Assembly: GCA_016707885.1 (NCBI GenBank)
Contig: JADJGU010000001.1
Span: 1,305,501 to 1,369,500 of the forward strand
Direction of reading: 5' to 3'
DNA length: 64,000 bases
Source of the DNA: Sphingomonadales bacterium
GTDB lineage: Bacteria > Pseudomonadota > Alphaproteobacteria > Sphingomonadales > Sphingomonadaceae
Shown here: piece by piece, positions 45,642 through 53,433 of the stretch
How positions within the stretch are numbered: position 1 is the first letter of the stretch
How the letters are laid out: every line of letters begins with the position of its first letter
Notes under the pieces: model-generated
Told to the model about the DNA's origin: nothing
The model's database searches: none
What the model saw: the letters and a program-made list of their open reading frames with translations, nothing else
Position numbers and translations under genes: made by a program

Positions 45642-47036
45642 TTAACTGCTGCTCGGGAAATGGGTGTGCGTGGTTTTGTCCCATTGCAGCTTGCCGCCGA
45701 GCAGGTGGCGGGCATAGGCAAAGGTGGCACGGCGTGCGGCCATGATGGCGATGATGTTGGCGACTATGGTCCGCGGAATCGATAGCAACCCTTGCCGCCA
45801 GCCATATTGCCGCGACACAAAGGCGCAACGCACCACCATCCGCCAAAACAGAAGCACGGCGTTAATCAGCAGCAATAGCACTAGGGTGGAACTTAGAGGC
45901 TTGGGATCATGCACTCCACCGCGATGCGCGAGGATGAGGAGCGCGGTGAGCGCTATGCAGACATAAGCGAGCGTCAGCACCAGCGCAGCAAACACTGCCT
46001 TGCGATCACGCAGCCGCATCCAATATTCAAAGGCACTGCCGCGCCAGCCGAGCCTGTCCCACCCGGCAAGGGCTATCCCAGTCATCCAGCGCGCCTTTTG
46101 CCGCACCGCCGCGCCCAAAGTGTCAGGAAAACAGGCGCGGGTGCCAACCAATTGGCCGTCTTCGTCCAATATGCGCGCAAAAATGGTGCGGGCGCCAGCC
46201 TCGGTTACGCCCATGCCAAGTTCATAATCTTCCGTGAGGCTTGTTGCGTCAAAAGGGTTCCCGCCGTTGCGCAGCGCGATCCTGCCCAGATGGTTGCGCT
46301 CGATGGCGCAGCCCACACCCGCCAGCGGTACCGCCGCACCAATCGCCTCGCGCACCACCAATTGCTTGCCATGCGCTTCGGCAAATTCGTCGCAATAATG
46401 GCCGCTGATCCAGTTCGAGCGCGCAACGGGGATCGCGATAACCGGCAATTGCACCGCGCACGCCTTTTCGATCAGGTAATCAAAGACGCGCAATTCGCGC
46501 GGATGCACCGAATCTTCGGCGTCGTGCAAAACGATTGCCTTGGCTTTCATCCCGGCCACCAGCTCGTCCGATAGCAAGGCGTGCCACAGCCGGTTGAGAC
46601 AATCCGCTTTTGAAGTCGGGCCGGGCAGGTCGCACAGGACCAGCCGACATTGCGGATGCCCGCCGCAGCCGCGCATTATTGCCGCTGCTCCGCGCCGGTC
46701 ATTGGGGTAGCAACCGACATAGATGCGATACTCGGTCGTGCCCCTACTCCAGGCCTGCTGGCACTGACGCAGCATCGCCTCAATGACGCTTGATTCTTGC
46801 CAGGTCGCGATGAAAATCGCGATCAGACCGGGTGTGCTGGGTGGCGGAAGATGGTTCGCGCGGACCGGTGGGGCAATCCGGTACCGGGCCAGCCATCGCC
46901 CGGCACGGTGCAGAACCCAGACAATGTCGACACACAGATCATCAATCGCGCCAATCAGAAAGAATATCGCACAGAACAGCAACAATTCATGCTGCCAATA
47001 TTCCAATATTGTCCAGATAGCGGGGGCTGAAGCCAT
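45642..47036 (-). CDS. Membrane glycosyltransferase family 2 protein (NfrB N-terminal-like)
   Basis: 464 residues: N-terminal membrane region (HELLLFCAIFFLIGAIDDL), a GT2 domain with FIATWQESSVIEAMLRQC, the metal site HDAEDSVHPRELRVFDYL, TSLTEDYELGMGV (catalytic-type acid) and RQKARWMTGIALAGWDRLGW, then three or four C-terminal helices. Matches the bacteriophage N4 receptor-like NfrB glycosyltransferase without the C-terminal extra domain of longer members. The product is unknown, probably an exopolysaccharide. Convergent with uvrB, two bases between the stops. Confidence 0.85.
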   Translation of the reverse strand: MASAPAIWTILEYWQHELLLFCAIFFLIGAIDDLCVDIVWVLHRAGRWLARYRIAPPVRANHLPPPSTPGLIAIFIATWQESSVIEAMLRQCQQAWSRGTTEYRIYVGCYPNDRRGAAAIMRGCGGHPQCRLVLCDLPGPTSKADCLNRLWHALLSDELVAGMKAKAIVLHDAEDSVHPRELRVFDYLIEKACAVQLPVIAIPVARSNWISGHYCDEFAEAHGKQLVVREAIGAAVPLAGVGCAIERNHLGRIALRNGGNPFDATSLTEDYELGMGVTEAGARTIFARILDEDGQLVGTRACFPDTLGAAVRQKARWMTGIALAGWDRLGWRGSAFEYWMRLRDRKAVFAALVLTLAYVCIALTALLILAHRGGVHDPKPLSSTLVLLLLINAVLLFWRMVVRCAFVSRQYGWRQGLLSIPRTIVANIIAIMAARRATFAYARHLLGGKLQWDKTTHTHFPSSS

Positions 47037-47096
47037 ATGCTGGTTGCTGCCTGCTTGCGCGGCGATGCAGGTGGCGGAACTCGATTAAACGGGCAA

Positions 47097-47534
47097 TCAG
47101 CCCGGTTCGATGCGCTGCAACCTGTCGCGCGAGATGCCGATGACCATCGCCAACAATATCGGAAGCGACCAGAATGCGCCGAAACCATAATAGAGCATCT
47201 GGCGCACATCATCGGCGAACAGCACCGCGATGTGCGAAAAGACCGAAATCAGGTGAAACCCTGTTACCCAGATCGGCCAATAGCTTTTGCTTCGTAATGC
47301 CAGCCAGTAAAATCCGGCGAGAAGGATGAAGTCGATGGTCATGACGGGAATGTGGGTTTGATTCCACGGTCCGAACTGCTCGCCGACCACCGAGGCGACG
47401 CTTGCTGTGATGATCATCAAGGCACCGATGCGACCCGACCTGCCCCCTGCCACCGCAGCAAAACCGCAGCACAAAAGCGCAAGTACCCAATAGAGGTTGA
47501 TGACCAAAGCGTCGGGGAGAGTGAAAGCGGGCAT
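47097..47534 (-). CDS. Small four- or five-helix membrane protein, unknown
   Basis: 145 residues, mostly hydrophobic: LVINLYWVLALLCCGFAAVA, IGALMIITASVASVVGEQFG, MTIDFILLAGFYWLALRSK, WVTGFHLISVFSHIAVLF and YYGFGAFWSLPILLAMVIG. I do not recognise a family with certainty. It lies 60 bases upstream of the glycosyltransferase gene on the same strand, so the two may be co-transcribed. Confidence 0.65.
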   Translation of the reverse strand: MPAFTLPDALVINLYWVLALLCCGFAAVAGGRSGRIGALMIITASVASVVGEQFGPWNQTHIPVMTIDFILLAGFYWLALRSKSYWPIWVTGFHLISVFSHIAVLFADDVRQMLYYGFGAFWSLPILLAMVIGISRDRLQRIEPG

Positions 47535-47678
47535 GTCCTGTCATGACCATCGACCGTGGCAATATGCAAGCCGGGGTGGTGGCTTCGACCTGCATATCAC
47601 CAATTCTTGCCAGAGAGACGCGCATCCGGCGGGTTGCGGCCCTGCGTGGGCGGCCGCTTTTATGTTCAGGGGTGCGGC

Positions 47679-48137
47679 TTAGCCGAGTGTCCGGAAAAAG
47701 CCGGAGATCAGGATCGTCAATGCGATTGCCGATGCCGTCGCCAGGACCGCAACCTGCAGGATGCGCAGGGTTCGCGAAGTTCCATCTAGGTCATTTTTCT
47801 TCCCTCCAACTGGCGGAAGGATAAGGAGCCGCTGACCAAAAATGCCGTGGGCTTTTCCTTCCGCTTTGGAGCGATTCATGGCGCTATCGCCGCTATCGGC
47901 AAGATCTGCCGACTGACTAGGCAAATATTGCCCAACCTCTGCACCGGCCAAGGCGCGCGCGGCGGCCCCCCGGCTGGGCGCCCCAAGAAGCTGCACCGCC
48001 ATCGTGATATGATTGTCGACGGTAGAGGGTGAAAGGTCGAGCAAGCGCCCGATTTCTTTTGAAGTAAAGCCTTGGGCAACCAGACGCAGGCAGTCTTTCT
48101 GGCGATCGGTAAGCCGCTCGATTTTCTGCTCGTCCAT
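47679..48137 (-). CDS. Membrane-tethered LuxR-type HTH regulator
   Basis: 152 residues with an unusual order: a LuxR/GerE helix-turn-helix at the very N-terminus (LTDRQKDCLRLVAQGFTSKE, IGRLLDLSPSTVDNHI, about residues 9-70), a linker, and a single C-terminal membrane helix (VAVLATASAIALTILISGFF). It has no receiver or ligand domain. ATG 48137 is chosen because the HTH follows at once; the long upstream frame is antisense to nhaA. It could be a tethered regulator released or controlled by the membrane. Divergent from nhaA; repeated GAATAG motifs lie between. Confidence 0.8.
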   Translation of the reverse strand: MDEQKIERLTDRQKDCLRLVAQGFTSKEIGRLLDLSPSTVDNHITMAVQLLGAPSRGAAARALAGAEVGQYLPSQSADLADSGDSAMNRSKAEGKAHGIFGQRLLILPPVGGKKNDLDGTSRTLRILQVAVLATASAIALTILISGFFRTLG

Positions 48138-48153
48138 GCAGTGCGTGCCCTGC

Positions 48154-48217
48154 GAATAGTTAAACCCGATATGGGGTGAATAGTTGCATCGCCTAGTCTT
48201 GTGCAAGGTGAATAGCG
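48154..48217. promoter_or_regulatory. Repeated GAATAGTT-type motifs in the LuxR-nhaA divergent gap
   Basis: GAATAGTT at 48154-48161 and 48178-48185, and GAATAGCG at 48210-48217, spaced 24 and 32 bases apart. The second and third copies are preceded by GGT. They could be operator sites for the divergent LuxR-type regulator, judged by eye only. Confidence 0.4.
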
Positions 48218-48260
48218 GAAATGATTGCAGACAGTGTGCCGCTGGGTCTAATCGGTCGGT

Positions 48261-49487
48261 ATGACCGGCAATACACGATCGAGCGCTCGCAAACCTGCTT
48301 CTGCGCTGCGCGATTTCCTGGATAGTGAAGCAGCAGGCGGGATCATCTTGATGATCGTGGCTGCCCTGGCGATGGTAGTGGCCAATTCGCCTTGGGCAGA
48401 AAATTACTTCCATTTGATCCATGCCGTGACCGGACCTGATCTGACACCAAAGCTGGGGCCGATGACGGTGCATCTGTGGATCAATGACGGGCTGATGGCA
48501 ATTTTCTTCCTGCTGGTCGGGCTGGAGATCAAACGCGAATTTGTCGATGGGCATCTAGCTACCTGGGCGGACCGATTGTTACCAATGATCGCAGCGGCAG
48601 CGGGGATGGCACTGCCCGCCATGGTTTATCTTTATGTCGCGGGTGGTGACCCGGTATTGCACCGTGGCTGGGCGATTCCCGCCGCCACCGACATAGCCTT
48701 TGCCATCGGAGTACTCGCGCTGCTGGGGAGCAGGGCACCGGCGTCGCTCAAGCTGTTCCTGACGACAGTGGCGATTGTCGACGATATGGGCGCGGTCGCC
48801 ATTATCGCGCTGTTTTACACAGCCAGCCTGGACTTCGTGGCCCTCGCGGCAGCAGGCGCAATGTGGCTTGTGATGTTGGTCATGGGCAAGAAGGGAGTTC
48901 GCCCACTTTGGCCCTATTTGTTGCTCGCTGCCTTGCTCTGGTATGCAACCCTGCTGTCGGGCGTCCACGCAACCATCGCAGGCGTGCTCGCGGCATTTGC
49001 CATTCCGTTGCGGCGGACGGTTGGCGCGCCCGATGCCGAGGATTCATTGCTGCACCGGCTGGAGCATGCTTTGGCGAAACCGGTCGCCTTCGTCATTGTC
49101 CCGCTGTTCGGCTTTGCCAATGCAGGCGTCTCGCTCGAAGGGGTGGGTGCTGATGCGTTACTGTCACCGCTGCCGCTTGGCATTGCACTTGGGCTGTTCG
49201 TCGGCAAGCAGCTAGTGGACCTAAGGCCCTGGCAGCACTTACTTGATCTTGGCTTCTTTGAACTCGACATGCTTGCGCACGACGGGATCATATTTGCGGA
49301 AAGACATCTTTTCCGTCTGATTCCGGGGGTTTTTCTTGGTTACATAGAAGAAGCCGGTGTCAGCGCTGCTGACGAGACGGATTTTGATCGTGGCTGGCTT
49401 CGCCATGGCCTGTTCCTTCGGTTCAATAAGCTAAAACAAAAAGCGGGCCGCTTTGCGCCGCCCGTCACCGGCGCGCAATTGCGATGA
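48261..49487 (+). pseudogene. nhaA: Na+/H+ antiporter NhaA, C-terminal helices missing
   Basis: The N-terminal ~318 residues are normal NhaA: FLDSEAAGGIILMIVAALAM, VGLEIKREFVDG, the exchange aspartates in TTVAIVDDMGAVAIIALFYT, and PLFGFANAGVSLEG. Homology ends at LGLFVGKQL (about 49215), just past the position equivalent to the lysine of helix X. The last ~90 frame residues are an antisense reading of rpmG. Helices XI and XII are gone and no other frame carries them, so this is a real 3' loss rather than a frameshift. Antiport function is doubtful. Confidence 0.85.
49239..49406 (-). CDS. rpmG: 50S ribosomal protein L33
   Basis: 55-residue ribosomal protein, encoded in the antisense strand of the nhaA tail. 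Sequence marks: AKPATIKIRLVSSADTGFFY at the N-terminus, VTKKNPRNQTEKMSFRKYDP in the middle and KHVEFKEAKIK at the end, the usual alphaproteobacterial L33 without zinc cysteines. Stop TAA at 49239. L33 is a single short gene, easily missed by length cut-offs. Its overlap with the broken nhaA frame is the strongest evidence that nhaA is truncated. Confidence 0.95.
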   Translation of the reverse strand: MAKPATIKIRLVSSADTGFFYVTKKNPRNQTEKMSFRKYDPVVRKHVEFKEAKIK

Positions 49488-49589
49488 TTGCCCGCAAAAG
49501 TCAAGTCTGGATGTAATGATGGTCCTGTTAACCAAAGGGTAACCATAAAGGCGCATGACCGGATCGGGCAAATTCGGGGGCAAACCGGC

Positions 49590-49922
49590 ATGAAATATGA
49601 TCATGACCAATTGTTGATGGTACGGGTAGAGCTCAGCGAACTTATCGAAACGCTTGCGATGACGGCCTATGATGCCAATCCGTTGCAATTTCTGATGCGG
49701 CTGGAACAAATTCGCGAGACGTCGGCGCGCCACGGTCTGACGGCGATTTCTGAAATTTCCGCCACTTTCGAAGCCGCGTTGCAGCGCTTTGGCGCGCAGG
49801 GCAGCAGGGCGGTGACAGACAGCTTTCTTGGCATCATGTCTGACGCAATCGGCGTTGCGCATCTGCACCCAGCGGCATCTGAAGCATTGCTCGCCTCTGT
49901 AGCCATTCGCCTTGGCGGCTGA
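49590..49922 (+). CDS. Small helical protein, unknown
   Basis: 110 residues, mostly alpha-helical and acidic, with no membrane segment: DQLLMVRVELSELIETLAM, FLMRLEQIRETSARHG, AISEISATFEAALQRFG and PAASEALLASVAIRLGG. I do not recognise a family. ATG 49590 (MKYDHDQ) is preferred to an upstream in-frame start at 49488 because the intervening residues are low in quality. It lies 31 bases before the GDT1-like gene on the same strand. Confidence 0.6.
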   Translation: MKYDHDQLLMVRVELSELIETLAMTAYDANPLQFLMRLEQIRETSARHGLTAISEISATFEAALQRFGAQGSRAVTDSFLGIMSDAIGVAHLHPAASEALLASVAIRLGG

Positions 49923-49953
49923 CACGCACCATTTGCTCGACTAGGCAGGTCCG

Positions 49954-50520
49954 ATGGACAGCCTTATTGCATCCTTTCTGACACTGATTCTCACCGAAAC
50001 GGGGGATCGAACGCAGCTGCTTGCCGCAGCGCTGGCAATCCGCTTTGCCAGCAACCGGCCGGTTATCCTTGGCCTCGCAGCGGCTAGCCTGATCAATTGC
50101 CTGATTTCGGGGTATGCGGGATCGTTCATCGACCAATGGGTCAGTCAGGATCCGGTGCGGCTTTTCAATGGTCTGGCCTATGTGCTTGCAGGCGGGGCTA
50201 TGCTGGCGTGGCGACGACCGGTTGATCTGCTCGAAGGCTGGAAAACCGGCCACTTCCTGACAGCCTTTCTCGGTATCTTCATCCTACAGTTCGGCGACAA
50301 GGGCCAATTCGTCATCGGCGCGAATGCGGCAAGGGCCGACCATTGGCTGTTTCCCGCTATTGGGGGATGGTTGGGCACCTTGGTAGCGGTCATCCCTGCC
50401 ATTCTTTTGAAAGAGCGTTTGGCCAAAATTCTGCCCATCGCAAAAATCCGGATCGGTGGCGGTTTGGCGCTGTGCGTATTGGGGCTGATTCATGCCTTGA
50501 AGGCTTGGCACATCATCTGA
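49954..50520 (+). CDS. GDT1/TMEM165 (UPF0016) family cation transporter
   Basis: 188 residues, about six helices in two repeats. Family signature E-x-G-D-(K/R) occurs as LTETGDRTQLLA (about residues 15-26) and its second copy as LQFGDKGQFV, where Glu is replaced by Gln. Bacterial members are manganese exporters (MntX-like) and eukaryotic ones carry Mn/Ca. A role in Mn(II) homeostasis is inferred. The variant second motif (QFGDK instead of E-x-G-D-K) is worth noting. Confidence 0.85.
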   Translation: MDSLIASFLTLILTETGDRTQLLAAALAIRFASNRPVILGLAAASLINCLISGYAGSFIDQWVSQDPVRLFNGLAYVLAGGAMLAWRRPVDLLEGWKTGHFLTAFLGIFILQFGDKGQFVIGANAARADHWLFPAIGGWLGTLVAVIPAILLKERLAKILPIAKIRIGGGLALCVLGLIHALKAWHII

Positions 50521-50581
50521 TCACTTGCGCTAAGGGCAAATTGCCGACACCGTGGCTTTTCTAATCAGGAGTGGAGGCCCG

Positions 50582-51715
50582 ATGTCAATTTCTATGCGAC
50601 CCTATACCGTTTCAATCGATCAAAGCGCGCTTGATGACCTGCAGGCGCGGCTGGCGCTGACGCGGTTGCCCGAAAAGGAAACCGTCGATGATTGGGATCA
50701 GGGCCTGCCGTTGGCCTATGCCAAGGAACTGCTCGATTACTGGCGCAGCAGCTATGACTGGCGGCGGTGCGAGGCGGAACTCAACCGCTGGCCGCATTTC
50801 AAGGCCGAAATCGACGGGCTCGACATTCACTTCATTCATATCAAAAGCAGCCGCGCCGATGCGCGCCCGATGATCATGACGCATGGCTGGCCGGGATCGG
50901 TGTTGGAATTTGCCAATGTGATCGAGGCGCTGACCGAGCCTTCGGATGCCAGCCAGCCTGCCTTCCATCTCGTCCTCCCGTCGCTCCCTGGTTACGGCTT
51001 TTCGGGACGGCCCGAGAAGGCGGGCTGGTCGGTCGAGAAGATTGCCGAAGCCTGGGACGTGCTGATGCGCGGGCTCGGCTATGACCGCTATTTTGCGCAG
51101 GGCGGCGATTGGGGGGCGATGGTGACCTCGGCGATTGGCGCGCAGAACAAGGGCGGGTGCGCGGCGATCCATGTCAACATGGCGGTTGCGACCCCGCCGC
51201 CCGAAGTGCTGGCAAGCCCGACCCCGTTCGAGGCGCAATCGCTGATGCGGGCAGGCTGGTATCAGGAAAAGGACAGCGGCTATTCAAAGATCCAAAGCAC
51301 ACGCCCGCAGACTTTGGGCTATGCGCTGACCGATTCGCCCGTCGGCCAGATGTGCTGGATTATCGAGAAATTCCACGGCTGGTCCGATTGCGACGGGCAT
51401 CCCGAAAAGGTCTTCACCCGCGATCATCTGCTCGACAATGTCATGCTCTATTGGCTGAATGCGACTGCGGCCTCATCGGCGCGGCTGTATTGGCACAGCT
51501 TTGCTGCGGGCAATCTCGCAGAGGTGCAGGTGCCGACCGGCATCAGCGCCTTCCCCAAGGAACTGTTCCGTCCGTCGCGCCGCTGGGCAGAGACGCGCTA
51601 CAAGAATATCGTCTATTGGAATGAACTGGAAAAGGGCGGGCACTTCGCCGCGATGGAGCGGCCGGAGCTGTTCATAGCCGAAGTCCGCAATTGCTTTGGG
51701 GCAATGAGCCTCTAA
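50582..51715 (+). CDS. Epoxide hydrolase
   Basis: 377-residue alpha/beta hydrolase with the N-terminal EHN extension (PYTVSIDQSALDDLQARLAL, LALTRLPEKETVDDW). Catalytic set: oxyanion THGWPGSVLEF, LPSLPGYGFSGRP, nucleophile aspartate in AQGGDWGAMVTSAIG, and the C-terminal histidine in LEKGGHFAAMERPEL. Converts epoxides to diols; the natural substrate is unknown. ATG 50582 follows AGGAGTGGAGG. It lies nine bases ahead of the first ABC permease gene, so it may be in the same transcript. Confidence 0.92.
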   Translation: MSISMRPYTVSIDQSALDDLQARLALTRLPEKETVDDWDQGLPLAYAKELLDYWRSSYDWRRCEAELNRWPHFKAEIDGLDIHFIHIKSSRADARPMIMTHGWPGSVLEFANVIEALTEPSDASQPAFHLVLPSLPGYGFSGRPEKAGWSVEKIAEAWDVLMRGLGYDRYFAQGGDWGAMVTSAIGAQNKGGCAAIHVNMAVATPPPEVLASPTPFEAQSLMRAGWYQEKDSGYSKIQSTRPQTLGYALTDSPVGQMCWIIEKFHGWSDCDGHPEKVFTRDHLLDNVMLYWLNATAASSARLYWHSFAAGNLAEVQVPTGISAFPKELFRPSRRWAETRYKNIVYWNELEKGGHFAAMERPELFIAEVRNCFGAMSL

Positions 51716-51724
51716 ACGTCACGC

Positions 51725-52645
51725 ATGGGCAGATTGATTGCACGGCGGCTGTTGACGGCGATACCGACGCTGCTCGCGATCATTGTGTTGTCCTTCATCC
51801 TGATGCGCGTGGCACCGGGCGGGCCCTTTGATGGTGAGCGGCCCTTGGCCCCCGAAGTGCGCGCTGCGTTGGAGGCCACCTATGGCCTCGACAAGTCGCT
51901 GCCCGAACAGGTCTGGATGTATCTGGGCCGCCTGGCGCAGGGTGATTTTGGGCCGAGCATGGTCTATCGCGATTTCACGGTCAGCGGGCTGATCGCAGAG
52001 GCATTGCCTGTGTCGTTGCTGATCGGTGGTTGCGCGTTGGTGCTGGCGAGCGCGCTTGGCATTTCGGCAGGGCTATGGGCGGCGTTGCGGGCGGGTAAGT
52101 GGCAGGATGAGGCGCTGATGCTTGGGGCAACGCTGCTGACCGCGCTACCGACTTTTGTCACCGGGCCATTGCTTGCGCTTATTTTCGGCCTGTGGCTCGG
52201 TTGGCTACCGGTTTCCGGGCAGAATGAGGGCTGGAACTGGCTGGTTCTGCCCGTGGTTGCGCTCGCCTTGCCGGTGACTGGGGCGGTCGCAAAACTCGCA
52301 CGCGCCGGACTGGCGGGCGAACTCGGTGCCGATCATATCCGTGCGGCGCGGGCAAGGGGGATTGCCCCGCTGACCATCTTGCGCCGCCATGCCTTGCGTC
52401 CCGCACTGGTGCCGGTGGCAAGCTATCTTGGCCCTGCAGCAGCGGCGTTGCTGACAGGGGCAGTGGTGATAGAAACCGTGTTCGGCCTCCCCGGCCTCGG
52501 CCGCTATTTCGTGCAGGGCGCGTTGAACCGTGACTATCCACTCGTGCTCGGCGTAGTGACGCTCTATGCAGCGCTGATCATCCTCTTCAACCTGTTCGCC
52601 GATCTCATCTACGGCTGGCTCGATCCCCGGATGCGCGAAGGATGA
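51725..52645 (+). CDS. Peptide/oligopeptide-type ABC transporter permease (OppB-like)
   Basis: 306 residues, six helices. LIARRLLTAIPTLLAIIVLS and LDPRMREG are the N- and C-terminal marks, and the EAA-loop ARARGIAPLTILRRHALRPA is clear. Together with the next two genes it forms a complete importer core, coupled by ATGA overlaps, but no extracytoplasmic binding protein is encoded nearby. Cargo could be a short peptide, nickel or microcin-like compound. Confidence 0.92.
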   Translation: MGRLIARRLLTAIPTLLAIIVLSFILMRVAPGGPFDGERPLAPEVRAALEATYGLDKSLPEQVWMYLGRLAQGDFGPSMVYRDFTVSGLIAEALPVSLLIGGCALVLASALGISAGLWAALRAGKWQDEALMLGATLLTALPTFVTGPLLALIFGLWLGWLPVSGQNEGWNWLVLPVVALALPVTGAVAKLARAGLAGELGADHIRAARARGIAPLTILRRHALRPALVPVASYLGPAAAALLTGAVVIETVFGLPGLGRYFVQGALNRDYPLVLGVVTLYAALIILFNLFADLIYGWLDPRMREG

Positions 52646-53433
52646 AGCCAGCGCTCATAATCGTTGCGCTGATTGCGCTCGCCGCGTTGCTGGTCCCGCC
52701 GCTGCTGCCATATGACCATATAGCGATCGACTGGGATAGCGTGCGGGTTGGGTTGTTCGCCGACGGCCATCTGCTGGGCACCGATGATCTGGGGCGCGAC
52801 CGGCTGGCGCGGTTGCTGGTGGGGACGCGGGTGACCTTGTCGGTGGCGCTGGCAGCGGCGATGGTCGCGTTGGTGATCGGCGTGGCCTGGGGTGCCATTG
52901 CCGGTTGGGTCGGCGGGCGCACCGACGAGCTGATGATGCGCATCGTCGACGGGCTTTATGCGCTGCCCTTCATGTTCGTCGTCATCCTGCTGATGGTGGT
53001 GTTCGGTCGTTCGATTTTGCTCGTGTTCCTTGGCATCGGTTTTGTTGAATGGCTGACCATGGCGCGCGTGGTGCGCGGGCAAGTAATTGCACTCAAGCAG
53101 CGACCCTTCATCCTTGCTGCTGAGGCAGCAGGTTCGCCTGCCCGCGCGACGCTTCTGCGACACATATTGCCCAATGTAGCGGGGGTGGCCGTCGCTTACC
53201 TGATGCTCACCGTGCCGCATGTGGTGATGATCGAGAGTTTCCTGTCCTTCCTCGGCCTGGGCGTACAGGAGCCGCTCACCTCGCTGGGCATACTCGTCAA
53301 CGAAGGCGCGGAAGAAATGGACATGAACCCGGCGGCGCTGTTGTTGCCCGGCGGTGTCCTCGTCATGCTGATAGCCTGCCTGACGATAGCCGGTGAGCGT
53401 TTCCGCGACCGGCTGGCGGATGCTGCGAAATGA
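52642..53433 (+). CDS. Peptide/oligopeptide-type ABC transporter permease (OppC-like)
   Basis: 263 residues. HLLGTDDLGRDRLARLLVGTR is the OppC signature, followed by the EAA loop AEAAGSPARATLLRHILPN and SFLGLGVQEPLTSLGILVNE near the C-terminus. The N-terminal helix is short and typical. ATG 52642 overlaps the OppB-like stop and its own stop overlaps the ATPase gene start. Pairs with the OppB-like protein as a heterodimeric channel. Confidence 0.93.
   Translation: MKPALIIVALIALAALLVPPLLPYDHIAIDWDSVRVGLFADGHLLGTDDLGRDRLARLLVGTRVTLSVALAAAMVALVIGVAWGAIAGWVGGRTDELMMRIVDGLYALPFMFVVILLMVVFGRSILLVFLGIGFVEWLTMARVVRGQVIALKQRPFILAAEAAGSPARATLLRHILPNVAGVAVAYLMLTVPHVVMIESFLSFLGLGVQEPLTSLGILVNEGAEEMDMNPAALLLPGGVLVMLIACLTIAGERFRDRLADAAK

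Noticed and set aside
49407..49510. GC-rich short palindrome AAAGCGG-G-CCGCTTT upstream of rpmG
   Set aside because: The loop is a single base, so it cannot fold as a normal hairpin terminator.
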